DNA of 64,000 bases from Elusimicrobiota bacterium (GTDB taxonomy: Bacteria > Elusimicrobiota > Elusimicrobia > UBA1565 > UBA9628). Numbering within the stretch: position 1 is the stretch's first letter; every line of letters starts with the position of its first letter. The stretch lies in assembly GCA_023213235.1 (NCBI GenBank), contig CP096137.1:3288908-3352907 (forward strand), given 5' to 3'. The notes under the pieces are model-generated. The model was not told the DNA's origin and did no database searches. It saw only the letters and a program-made list of their open reading frames with translations. Shown here one piece after another: positions 8,737-17,362 of the stretch. A program made the translations under genes and the position numbers.

Positions 8737-9756
8737 ATGCGAGCGGTCATCCTAATAGGAGGAATGGGCACCCGGCTGCGCCCCTTCACGCTGGCGACGC
8801 CCAAGCCCCTCCTGCCCGTGCTCAACCGCCCATTCCTTGAATATCAGTTCCAGGTGCTGAGCCGGCACGGCGTGCGCGAGGTCGTGCTCTGCACCTCCTA
8901 CCGCGCCGACGCCTTCCGCCGCGCCTTCGGCACGGGCTCGCGGCTGGGCCTGAAGATCTCGTACGTCCGCGAGCGCATCCCGCTCGGCACGGGCGGGGCG
9001 CTCAAGAACGCCGAGCCGCTCCTGAAAGGAACGACCCTTGTCCTGAATGGCGACGTCCTCAACGCCTTCGACCTCGGCGCCTTCCTGCGCTTCCATCGGG
9101 CGCGCAAAGCCGAGATCTCCATCGCGCTGACCCGCGTCAAGGACCCGACGCGTTACGGCCTCGTGCTGACCGACGACAAGGGCATGGTGCGCCGTTTCCT
9201 CGAGAAGCCCTCGTGGGACGAGGTCGTGTCGAACTCGGTCAACGCGGGCGCGTACCTCTTCGAGCCGTCGGTGCTCGCCCACATCCCGAAGGGCAAGCCG
9301 TACTCGCTCGAGCGCGGCCTGTTCCCGGAGCGCCTGGCCGAGGGCGCGCGCATCGCGGGCTACGTGGCGCCCGGGTACTGGATCGACATCGGCTCGGTGG
9401 AGGCGTATCTGCAGGTCCATCTCGACCTCCTGCAGGGCCGCGCCCCGTTCAAAGCCGGCGCGAAGGCCCGCCCGTTCAAGAACCACGACGGCGCGCGCGT
9501 GACGGCGGGGGCCGGCACGAAAGCCGCCGAGTTCGCGCGCTTCGCCGGCGCCGTCAGCCTCGGCGCGGGCGTGCGCGTCGGCCGCGGCGCCTCGCTGGCC
9601 GATTGCGTCGTGCTCGACGGCGCCTCGATAGGCGACGGCGCCCGCTTGGAGCGCTGCGTCGTCGGACCCAAGGCGCGCGTCGGCACCCACGCCGTGCTCG
9701 GCCCGGGCGCCGCGCTCGCGGGAGGGTCCTCCGTCGGGGACTACAGCCAGCTGTGA
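8737..9756 (+). CDS. NDP-sugar pyrophosphorylase (sugar-1-phosphate nucleotidyltransferase) with left-handed beta-helix tail
   Basis: A 339-residue enzyme that joins NTP and sugar-1-phosphate. The N-terminal nucleotide-binding signature is GGMGTRLRPFT (residues 8-18), then TPKPLLPVLNRP, the metal site LNGDVL, and FLEKPSWDEV. Residues 250-339 are a hexapeptide-repeat region (GAGVRVGRGASLADCV, GASIGDGARLERC) forming a left-handed beta-helix. It most resembles mannose-1-phosphate guanylyltransferase-type enzymes. TAGAAT lies eight bases before the ATG with no ribosome-binding site, so it is probably leaderless. It heads an operon with the cupin, mutase and second nucleotidyltransferase, and overlaps the cupin by four bases (GTGA). 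Confidence 0.88.
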   Translation: MRAVILIGGMGTRLRPFTLATPKPLLPVLNRPFLEYQFQVLSRHGVREVVLCTSYRADAFRRAFGTGSRLGLKISYVRERIPLGTGGALKNAEPLLKGTTLVLNGDVLNAFDLGAFLRFHRARKAEISIALTRVKDPTRYGLVLTDDKGMVRRFLEKPSWDEVVSNSVNAGAYLFEPSVLAHIPKGKPYSLERGLFPERLAEGARIAGYVAPGYWIDIGSVEAYLQVHLDLLQGRAPFKAGAKARPFKNHDGARVTAGAGTKAAEFARFAGAVSLGAGVRVGRGASLADCVVLDGASIGDGARLERCVVGPKARVGTHAVLGPGAALAGGSSVGDYSQL

Positions 9757-10100
9757 TCGTCAAACCGCAGCGCATCAAGAAGCCGTGGGGCCACGAGCTG
9801 CTCTTCGCCAAGGCGAAGAAGTACGTGGGCAAGCTGCTCGTCATCGAGAAAGGCCACCGCCTGAGCCTGCAGTACCACCGCGTCAAGCACGAGAGCCTGC
9901 TCGTCCTCGACGGGCGCCTGAAGCTCGTCCTCGGCCGCACGACGCGCACGGTCGGCCCCGGCACCGCTTTCACCATCAAGCCGCGCACGATCCACCGCTT
10001 CGAGGCCCCGAAAGGCCGCGTCACGCTCGTCGAGGTCTCGACGACGGAGCTCACGGACGTCGTGCGCATCGACGACGATTACGGAAGGAGAGGCAAATAA
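9753..10100 (+). CDS. Cupin, mannose-6-phosphate isomerase type II-like
   Basis: A 115-residue single-cupin protein starting KPQRIKKPWGHELLF, with the metal-binding cupin pattern SLQYHRVKHESLLVLDG and PGTAFTIKPRTIHRFEAP. It ends in VRIDDDYGR, which is characteristic of the C-terminal cupin domain of bifunctional mannose-6-phosphate isomerase/GDP-mannose pyrophosphorylase. Here this cupin is a separate gene next to the nucleotidyltransferase, so the bifunctional enzyme may be split in two. Its GTG start overlaps the preceding stop (GTGA), arguing for translational coupling and fixing the start. Confidence 0.85.
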   Translation: MIVKPQRIKKPWGHELLFAKAKKYVGKLLVIEKGHRLSLQYHRVKHESLLVLDGRLKLVLGRTTRTVGPGTAFTIKPRTIHRFEAPKGRVTLVEVSTTELTDVVRIDDDYGRRGK

Positions 10101-10101
10101 C

Positions 10102-11520
10102 ATGGCGGATCCCATCAAGTTCGGCACGGACGGCTGGCGCGGAGTGATCGCGCGCGACTTCACTTTCCAGAACTGCCGCCGCGTCGCCCAGGCCATCGCG
10201 GACTACGTCAAGGAAGAGAAGATCAAGACCAAGAAGGGCCCGATGACGGGGCCGATGGTGATCGGCTACGACCGCCGCTTCCAGTCCGACGCCTTCGCGC
10301 GCGAGATCGCCAAGGTTCTCGAGGCCAACCAGATGGAGCCCGTCCTCATGGCCGAGGCGCTGCCCACGCCCGCCGTCAGCTTCATGACCAAGAAGCTCGG
10401 CGGCCTCGGCGTCATGGTGACCGCGAGCCACAACCCGCCCTCCTACAACGGCGTCAAGATCAAGCTCGACGGCCGCGCCGCGCTCGAGAACGTGACGAAG
10501 GGCGTCGAGAGCTGGGTCGACCGCACGGCGCCGACGCGCGCCGTCGAGGTCAAGGTCAAGTCCTTCCGCGACCAGTACGTCGCGTACCTCAAGGGCCGCT
10601 CCGACCTCACGAAGGTCAAGAAGATCAAGAAGCCGATCATCGTCGACGCGATGCACGGCGCGGGTTGGGGCCTGATGGCCGACATCGTGCCCCTGAAGTC
10701 CCTCGTCGAGATCCGCGGCAAGCACGACCCGCTGTTCGGCGGCGTGCACCCCGAGCCGATCGAGCAGTATCTCGGCGCGCTGTCGGAGGCCGTGAAGAAG
10801 AACAAGGCCGCGGTCGGCCTGGCGCTCGACGGCGACGCCGACCGCTTCGGCCTCGTCGACGAGAACGGCAAGTACCTGACGCCCTGCCAGGTCTTCCCGA
10901 TGATCTGCCTCTACCTCATCGAGAAGAAGAAGCTGACCGGCAAGATCGTGCAGTCGGTCTCGCTCGGCTACCTCGCCGAGCGCATCGCCAAGGAGAAGAA
11001 CCTCCCGTTCGAGCAGCTGCCCGTCGGCTTCAAGTTCGTCGCCGAGAAGCTCGCCGCCGGCGAAGCCGTCATCGCGGGCGAGGAGTCCGGAGGCTACGCG
11101 TGGGCCAACAAGGCCGGCATCGCGGAGCGCGACGGCGTGCTGACCGCGCTGCTGTTCCTCGAGATGATGGCCGCGACCGGCAAGACGCCCTCCCAGCTCT
11201 GGAAGGAAGTCGAGACGCGCTACGGCGCCAGCCACTACAAGCGCATCGACTACCGCATCCACAAGGCCGTCGCCGACAAGGCCCTGTGGACGACCAAGCT
11301 CGTCAAGAAGCTCCCGAAGAAGATCCTCGGCACCGCGATCAAGGAGCTCATCCAGATCGACGGCCTCAAGATCGTCCTCGAGGACGGCCACTGGCTGCTC
11401 ATGCGCCCGTCGGGCACCGAGCCGCTCATGCGCGTCTACGCCGAGAGCGACAAGCCCGAGCGCACGCAGGGCCTGCTCGACCTCGCCAAGAAGTGGGTCG
11501 CGCCGAACCTCAACTCCTAA
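10102..11520 (+). CDS. Phosphomannomutase/phosphoglucomutase
   Basis: A 472-residue alpha-D-phosphohexomutase that interconverts hexose-6- and hexose-1-phosphate. All four family signatures are present: the phosphoserine loop TASHNPPSYNG (Ser109), the metal loop DGDADR (residues 243-248), the sugar loop GEESGG and the phosphate loop RPSGTEP near the C-terminus. The length is normal. It lies between the isomerase-type cupin and a second nucleotidyltransferase, completing a fructose-6-P to NDP-hexose route, probably GDP-mannose. Whether mannose or glucose is preferred cannot be told from sequence. Confidence 0.93.
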   Translation: MADPIKFGTDGWRGVIARDFTFQNCRRVAQAIADYVKEEKIKTKKGPMTGPMVIGYDRRFQSDAFAREIAKVLEANQMEPVLMAEALPTPAVSFMTKKLGGLGVMVTASHNPPSYNGVKIKLDGRAALENVTKGVESWVDRTAPTRAVEVKVKSFRDQYVAYLKGRSDLTKVKKIKKPIIVDAMHGAGWGLMADIVPLKSLVEIRGKHDPLFGGVHPEPIEQYLGALSEAVKKNKAAVGLALDGDADRFGLVDENGKYLTPCQVFPMICLYLIEKKKLTGKIVQSVSLGYLAERIAKEKNLPFEQLPVGFKFVAEKLAAGEAVIAGEESGGYAWANKAGIAERDGVLTALLFLEMMAATGKTPSQLWKEVETRYGASHYKRIDYRIHKAVADKALWTTKLVKKLPKKILGTAIKELIQIDGLKIVLEDGHWLLMRPSGTEPLMRVYAESDKPERTQGLLDLAKKWVAPNLNS

Positions 11521-11526
11521 GAAGCC

Positions 11527-12570
11527 ATGCAGCCGAAAAAGGCGATGCTCCTGGCGGCCGGCGCGGGCACCCGCCTGCGCCCGCTGACCTACGAGACGCC
11601 GAAGCCGATGGTGCCGGTCGTCAACCGGCCGGTCATCCACCACGTCCTCGACAATCTGCTCAAGCACGGCGTCGAGGAGGTCATGATCAACCTGCACATG
11701 CTCCCCGAGCAGGTGCGCGGCTACTGCGGCGACGGCTCCCGCTGGAGCCTGAAGATCCGCTACTCGCACGAGCCCAAGCTCATGGGCACGGCGGGCTCGA
11801 TCAAGAAGACGGAGAGCTTCTTCAAGGACGGCCCGTTCTTCGTGATGTCCGGCGACGGCCTCTCCGACATCGACCTGACCGCGATGTGGAAGTTCCATCA
11901 GAAGCGCGGCTCCGTCGCCACGATGGCGACCAAGCGCGTCGACGCCCGCTTCGAGTACGGCGTCACGATGACCGACGGCGGCCAGCGCATCAAGGGCTTC
12001 CTCGAGAAGCCGTCGTGGGGCGACGTGTTCTCCAACAAGGTCAACACGGGCATCTATCTCTTCGAGCCCGAGACGCTCAAGCTGATTCCGAAGGGCAAGG
12101 TCTACGACTTCGGCCACGACCTGTGGCCCAAGCTGCTGAAGATGAAGAAGCCGATCTACGCGTACGAGACCGACGCGTACTGGTGCGACGTCGGCAACCT
12201 GGCCGAGTACCGCCGCGCGCAGGCCGACTGCCTCGAGCGAAAAGCCAAGATCAATATCCCGGGCGTCGAGATCCGCAAGGGCGTCTGGGTCCAGGAAGGC
12301 ACCGTCGTCGACCCCAATGCCAAGCTCGTCGCCCCCGTCGTCATCGGCAAGGGCTGCCGCATCGCCGCGGGCGCCAAGATCGGCCCGGGCACGGTCATCG
12401 GCGACCGCGCGCAGATCGGCAAGGGCGCCAACCTCGCCGCCTGCATCCTCTTCGACAACGTGACGGTCGGCGAAAACGTCAACCTCACGAACTGCATCAT
12501 CGGTCCGAACGGGCACGTCAAGGAGAACATCTCCGTGTTCGAGGCGGCCGTCCTCAACATCCGCTCCTAG
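11527..12570 (+). CDS. Second NDP-sugar pyrophosphorylase (mannose-1-phosphate guanylyltransferase-like)
   Basis: A 347-residue paralogue of the gene at 8737. It has the pyrophosphorylase signature AAGAGTRLRPLTYETPKPM (residues 10-28), the metal site SGDGLSDIDL, FLEKPSWGDV, and YWCDVGNLAEYRRA before a C-terminal hexapeptide-repeat helix (KGCRIAAGAKIGPGTVIGDR). The two paralogues in one operon may make two different nucleotide sugars, or one may act as a regulatory subunit. It starts six bases after the mutase stop and is the last gene before metK, which has its own promoter. Confidence 0.88.
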   Translation: MQPKKAMLLAAGAGTRLRPLTYETPKPMVPVVNRPVIHHVLDNLLKHGVEEVMINLHMLPEQVRGYCGDGSRWSLKIRYSHEPKLMGTAGSIKKTESFFKDGPFFVMSGDGLSDIDLTAMWKFHQKRGSVATMATKRVDARFEYGVTMTDGGQRIKGFLEKPSWGDVFSNKVNTGIYLFEPETLKLIPKGKVYDFGHDLWPKLLKMKKPIYAYETDAYWCDVGNLAEYRRAQADCLERKAKINIPGVEIRKGVWVQEGTVVDPNAKLVAPVVIGKGCRIAAGAKIGPGTVIGDRAQIGKGANLAACILFDNVTVGENVNLTNCIIGPNGHVKENISVFEAAVLNIRS

Positions 12571-12604
12571 CCCGTTCCCCTGCGCTTTCTCGTCGAGAAA
12601 TTGA

Positions 12605-12670
12605 TATAATCTCGATTCAGCCGTGCGGCGGCCAAGCCGCCCAAAGTCACGGCTTCGGAGGACTCAACAG
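12605..12670 (+). promoter_or_regulatory. metK promoter and structured 5' leader
   Basis: TATAAT at 12605-12610 is followed by a leader of about 50 bases before the metK ATG at 12671. The leader can fold into a nested hairpin. The outer arms are AGCCGTG (12619-12625) and CACGGCT (12648-12654); the inner arms are GGCGGC (12627-12632) and GCCGCC (12636-12641). A GGAGG Shine-Dalgarno (12658-12662) sits four bases downstream. AGTC (12645-12648) could instead pair with GACT (12661-12664), which would mask that GGAGG. This suggests translational control of SAM synthesis, but the sequence does not match a SAM riboswitch class I can recognise. Confidence 0.5.
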
Positions 12671-13870
<1,200 letters not shown>

Positions 13871-13882
13871 GGCCTGGAACAC

Positions 13883-13925
13883 GCCGGCCGGGTCCGCCTC
13901 GCGCGGCCCGGCCGGCTCTTTTTCG
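13883..13925 (+). terminator. Rho-independent terminator after metK
   Basis: A perfect 10-bp stem, GCCGGCCGGG (13883-13892) with CCCGGCCGGC (13907-13916), is followed by TCTTTTTC. It begins 12 bases after the metK stop. Confidence 0.85.
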
Positions 13926-13937
13926 TAGGATACCCGC

Positions 13938-14237
13938 ATGAGCTCCCGCGTCGACGGGCATCCGCTCGCCCGGCCGTCCGCCTTGCGTCTATGGTGGTCT
14001 TTCACCTGGCGTCAGGCCGCGGCCATGCTCGCCGCGACGATCGCGTTCTCGCTGGTCCTCGGCGTCCTGAAATGGCTCGGCGTCCCTCTGTGGCTGACCT
14101 ACGGGTCGGTGCCTTACGCGACGTTCGCGATCTTCATTTGGTCCGGCTACGCGGCTTTCCAGTTCATGCTCGCGGCCTACGACATCCGCCTCAACGGAGC
14201 GCATCACGATGAACAAAACCATCGCCACCGCCGCTGA
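13938..14237 (+). CDS. Small two-helix membrane protein of unknown function
   Basis: A 99-residue protein that I do not recognise. Two hydrophobic stretches are visible (AAMLAATIAFSLVLGVL and VPYATFAIFIWSGYAAFQFM), with a charged N-terminus and a His/Arg-rich C-terminal tail. TAGGAT ends exactly six bases before the ATG, so it looks leaderless, directly downstream of the metK terminator. Its 3' end overlaps the start of the CoA-transferase alpha subunit by 29 bases. That overlap suggests co-transcription, and also that the last residues of this protein may be under dual coding constraint. Confidence 0.6.
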   Translation: MSSRVDGHPLARPSALRLWWSFTWRQAAAMLAATIAFSLVLGVLKWLGVPLWLTYGSVPYATFAIFIWSGYAAFQFMLAAYDIRLNGAHHDEQNHRHRR

Positions 14238-14916
14238 GGCGGCGGCCAAGGTCAAGGACGGGTCGACGATCCTGCTCGGCGGCTTCGGCGTCTGCGGCAT
14301 CGCGGAAAATCTGGTCATGGCGCTGCGGGATTCGGGCGCCAAGAACCTGACGCTCGTCTCCAACAACGCCGGCCTCGATGATTTCGGCATCGGGACCTTG
14401 CTGAAGAACGGCCAGGTCCGCAAGATGATCATGTCCTACGGCGGCGAGTGCAAGGCCTTCGAGGAGATGACGCTGACCAAGACGCTCGAAGTGGAATGGA
14501 ATCCCCAGGGAACCTTGGCCGAGCGCCTGCGCGCCGGCGGCGCCGGCATCGGCGGCTTCTTCACCCCGACGGGCTACGGCACGCCGATCGCCGAGGGCAA
14601 GGAAACGCGCCAGATCGACGGACGCTGGATGGTCTTCGAGAAGCCGCTCAAGGGCGATTTCGCTTTCATCAAGGCCTTCAAAGGCGACGAGCTCGGCAAC
14701 CTCGAGTACCGCAAGACCGCCCGCAACTTCAACCAGGTCATGGCCACGGCCGCGAACTATGTCGTCGCCGAAGTCGAGCAGCTCGTCGAGATCGGCGGCC
14801 TGCACCCCGAGCATATCCATACCCCCGGCATCTTCGTCGACGCGGTTCTCAAGGGCCCGTCCTACAAGAAGCCGATCGAAAAACTCACCGTGAGGAAGGC
14901 CGCCGCCCATGTCTGA
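14209..14916 (+). CDS. 3-oxoacid/acetate CoA-transferase, alpha subunit
   Basis: A 235-residue AtoD/ScoA-family subunit. It contains [17 protein letters not shown] (the GGFG glycine loop), [36 protein letters not shown] and the C-terminal [15 protein letters not shown], all typical of succinyl-CoA:3-ketoacid CoA-transferase alpha chains. With the beta subunit it moves CoA between organic acids such as succinate, acetate and acetoacetate. The two genes overlap by eight bases. Context with an acyl-CoA dehydrogenase elsewhere in the window fits fatty-acid or ketone-body use; the true donor and acceptor pair is not determinable. Confidence 0.93.
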   Translation: MNKTIATAAEAAAKVKDGSTILLGGFGVCGIAENLVMALRDSGAKNLTLVSNNAGLDDFGIGTLLKNGQVRKMIMSYGGECKAFEEMTLTKTLEVEWNPQGTLAERLRAGGAGIGGFFTPTGYGTPIAEGKETRQIDGRWMVFEKPLKGDFAFIKAFKGDELGNLEYRKTARNFNQVMATAANYVVAEVEQLVEIGGLHPEHIHTPGIFVDAVLKGPSYKKPIEKLTVRKAAAHV

Positions 14917-15574
14917 GCCCAAGGACTCCCGCGTCGTCATCGCCAAGCAGGCCGCGACCTTGCTGGCCGACGGTCAATACGTCAACCTGGGCATCGGCAT
15001 CCCGACGCTCATCCCCAACTACCTGCCGGCCGGCGTCGAGGTCACCCTCCACACCGAGAACGGCATGCTCGGCTACGGCCCCTACCCTCACGAAGGCGAG
15101 CAGGACCCCGACTTGATCAACGCCGGCAAGGAGACCGTCACCGAACTTCCTGGCTGCTCCTACTTCGGCTCCCACGACTCCTTCGCGATCGTCCGCGGCG
15201 GCCACCTCGACGCGACCGTCCTCGGCGCGATGGAAGTCTCGGCCGGCGGCGACCTCGCCAACTGGATGATCCCCGGCAAGAAGGTCAAGGGCATGGGCGG
15301 AGCGATGGACATGGTCGCCGGCGCCAAGCGCGTCATCGTCGCGATGGAGCACGCCACCAAGGACGGCAAGCCCAAAATCCTGCCGCAGTGCACTTTGCCG
15401 CTCACGGGCAAGGGCGTCGTCTCGACGATCGTCACCGAGCTCGCCACCTTCGATCTCACGAAGGACGGCCTCGTCATGACCGCGATGTCCCCTGACACGA
15501 CCGTGGAAAAGGTGGCGGCCCTGACCGGCGTCCCGTTCAAGACCGCGGCGAAAGTCGCGTCCTACTCCCGATAA
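14909..15574 (+). CDS. 3-oxoacid/acetate CoA-transferase, beta subunit
   Basis: A 221-residue AtoA/ScoB-family subunit. The catalytic glutamate lies in the conserved [12 protein letters not shown] loop (about residue 51), preceded by [36 protein letters not shown] and [16 protein letters not shown] are further family signatures. The Glu carboxylate forms the enzyme-CoA thioester intermediate. It overlaps the alpha subunit by eight bases, ensuring stoichiometric synthesis. Confidence 0.94.
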   Translation: MSEPKDSRVVIAKQAATLLADGQYVNLGIGIPTLIPNYLPAGVEVTLHTENGMLGYGPYPHEGEQDPDLINAGKETVTELPGCSYFGSHDSFAIVRGGHLDATVLGAMEVSAGGDLANWMIPGKKVKGMGGAMDMVAGAKRVIVAMEHATKDGKPKILPQCTLPLTGKGVVSTIVTELATFDLTKDGLVMTAMSPDTTVEKVAALTGVPFKTAAKVASYSR

Positions 15575-15610
15575 AGGAACAAAACCATCCCCGACGGGTC
15601 CAATCAGCTG

Positions 15611-16147
15611 GTGTCGGAACAGGATTTCCTGGAACAGCACTCGGAGCTGGTCTTCAACCTCGCTCTGCGCCTGACCGGGAACCGAGTCGACGCCGAGGAT
15701 CTCGCCCAGGACGCCTTGATCAGGGCCCTGCGGGCCCTGCCCAAGTTCCGCGGCGACTCCAAGCTGTCGACGTGGGCGTACACGATCACGGTCAACACCT
15801 GGAAGAACCGGGTGCGGGCCGAGAAGAGCCGGGGCTTCTGGAAAACCATTTCTTTCGGAGTGCTCGGCGGGCCGGACAAGGATCCCGACGAACCGGATTG
15901 GGAGCCGAAAGGAAACGACGCGCCGATCGACGAAAATCTCGAACAGGAGGGAACCGCAACCGTGGTGCAGAAAGCTCTGCTTCAACTCGACGCCGACGAC
16001 CGCGCGATCGTGGTCCTGCGCGAGATCGACGAAAAGTCCTACGGCGAGATCGCCGAGGTCCTCGGCCTGCCCGAGGGCACGGTCAAGTCGCGCCTGTTCC
16101 GCGCGCGCGCGAAGCTGAAGACGATCCTGGAGAAGGTCAACGCATGA
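15611..16147 (+). CDS. ECF-type RNA polymerase sigma-70 factor
   Basis: A 178-residue sigma factor. Region 2 is visible in VFNLALRLTGNRVDAEDLAQ and STWAYTITVNTWKNRVR, and region 4 in DDRAIVVLREIDEKSYGEIA with the helix-turn-helix LGLPEGTVKSRLFRARAKL. The linker between them is rich in Asp, Glu and Pro. It starts with GTG and overlaps the downstream anti-sigma-like gene by four bases (ATGA), as expected for a co-regulated sigma/anti-sigma pair. The regulon is unknown; the downstream VIT/vWA gene is a likely target or partner. Confidence 0.92.
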   Translation: MSEQDFLEQHSELVFNLALRLTGNRVDAEDLAQDALIRALRALPKFRGDSKLSTWAYTITVNTWKNRVRAEKSRGFWKTISFGVLGGPDKDPDEPDWEPKGNDAPIDENLEQEGTATVVQKALLQLDADDRAIVVLREIDEKSYGEIAEVLGLPEGTVKSRLFRARAKLKTILEKVNA

Positions 16148-17309
16148 ACGACGCGATCCGCGAGCTGCTCTCGGCGTATCTCGACGGCGCCCTGCCGGAA
16201 CTGGAGCGGCGCGACGTCGAGGAGCGCCTGTCGCGCTCCGAGGAGCTGCGCGCCGAGCTCGAGAGCCTGCGCTCCGTCTCGAACGCGGTGAAGGGCCTGC
16301 CGCGCGCCAAGCTGCCGGCGGGCTTTCTCGCGCGGCTCGAGTCGCGCCGCCTGCGCGAGCGCGCGCCGTCGCGCGAGTACTTCATACTTCCTCCGGCCTA
16401 CCGTCCTGTCGCCTTCGCGCTGTCCTCGGCCATCGTCGCGATGGTCGTCTGGGACAAGTCGCGCGGCCCCGTCGGCCCCGCCGAGACGGCCCGCACCGCC
16501 TGGGACGGCGCCGAGCGCGTCCCCTCGACCGCGTCGCGATCAAGTCCGCGGCCGAGGCTCCGTCGTCGATGGACCTCAGCGGGCGGCTGGCGGAGAGCAA
16601 GGACGAGTCGGGGCTCCTCGCCAAGAAGGAGGACCTCGCCGACAAGCCCGCCGGCTTCGGCCGGCGCGCGGCCGCTCCCGGCAAGCCGCTCGAGGTCGCG
16701 GAGGAGCCGTCCGGCGCCGCCGTGCGCGGAGACTCCGGCGGATTCGGCGCGGGCGCCGCCGGCGCGCCCGCCGCGCCCACCGCCTCGGTTCCGGACGCTC
16801 CCGCGCCCGTCGCGGCGGCCGAGGGGACCTTTCAAGCCCGCACCGAGGAGGAGCGCTCGGCGATGAACGAGCGCCTGTATCAGAACTTCGAACAGGAAAA
16901 GAAGCGCATGGGCATCGCCCAGATCATCGAGAAGGGCTCCGACGATGACGGCGACGCGCGCCAGATCGCCGCGCTGTCCGCGGCCCCGGCGCCGAAGCCC
17001 GCGGCGCGCGCGCGTGCCAAGGCCAAGGCACAGGCCGCGTCCGCCAAGGCGCTCGCGCTCAAGTCCGCCGAGGCCCTGACCGCGGCGTGGACGGCGGCGA
17101 GCCTGGCCGGGGAGCCGCCCTCCGTGGCCTTCCCCAAGCAGATGGCTCTGTTCCTGGCCTGTCCCGGAGAGTGCGGCATCGTCGACGTCCAGGAGCGAAA
17201 GCGCTTCATCGTCGTCCTTTATAAGGGCGAAGGCTTCCCCGACCCCGCCGCCCGGGTCCGCGCCGTCCCGGTCTCCGCCAAGCCCGTGGTCGTCAAGCGC
17301 GCGGAATAA
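16144..17309 (+). CDS. Membrane anti-sigma factor-like protein (one frameshift)
   Basis: Restoring one C in the run at 16521-16524 gives 388 residues. The N-terminus (AIRELLSAYLDGALPELERR) is the helical anti-sigma fold seen in RsgI/zinc-finger anti-sigma factors, but no HxxxCxxC zinc site is present. One membrane segment (VAFALSSAIVAMVVW, about residues 87-101) separates it from a long extracytoplasmic Ala/Pro-rich region and a small C-terminal domain with two cysteines (FLACPGECGIVDVQ). The arrangement predicts a cytosolic part that binds the sigma factor at 15611 and an outer sensor part. It is followed at 53 bases by the VIT/vWA gene, which has its own GGAGG. Confidence 0.75.
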
Positions 17310-17362
17310 AGGGAACTTCTTCCGGCCGGGCGAGTCCTATCTCCGACACCGGAGGTATCACG

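Noticed and set aside
5973-8840. Plus-strand open frame of about 950 codons
   Set aside because: It crosses the true GT39 gene on the minus strand and the shared intergenic region; no protein features.
10051-12516. Minus-strand open frame of about 820 codons opposite the mutase
   Set aside because: The plus strand encodes a mutase and nucleotidyltransferase with all catalytic motifs.
12611-12670. Known SAM riboswitch class
   Set aside because: The leader lacks the conserved features of SAM-I, SAM-II or SAM/SAH elements that I can recognise, so I list it only as a structured leader.
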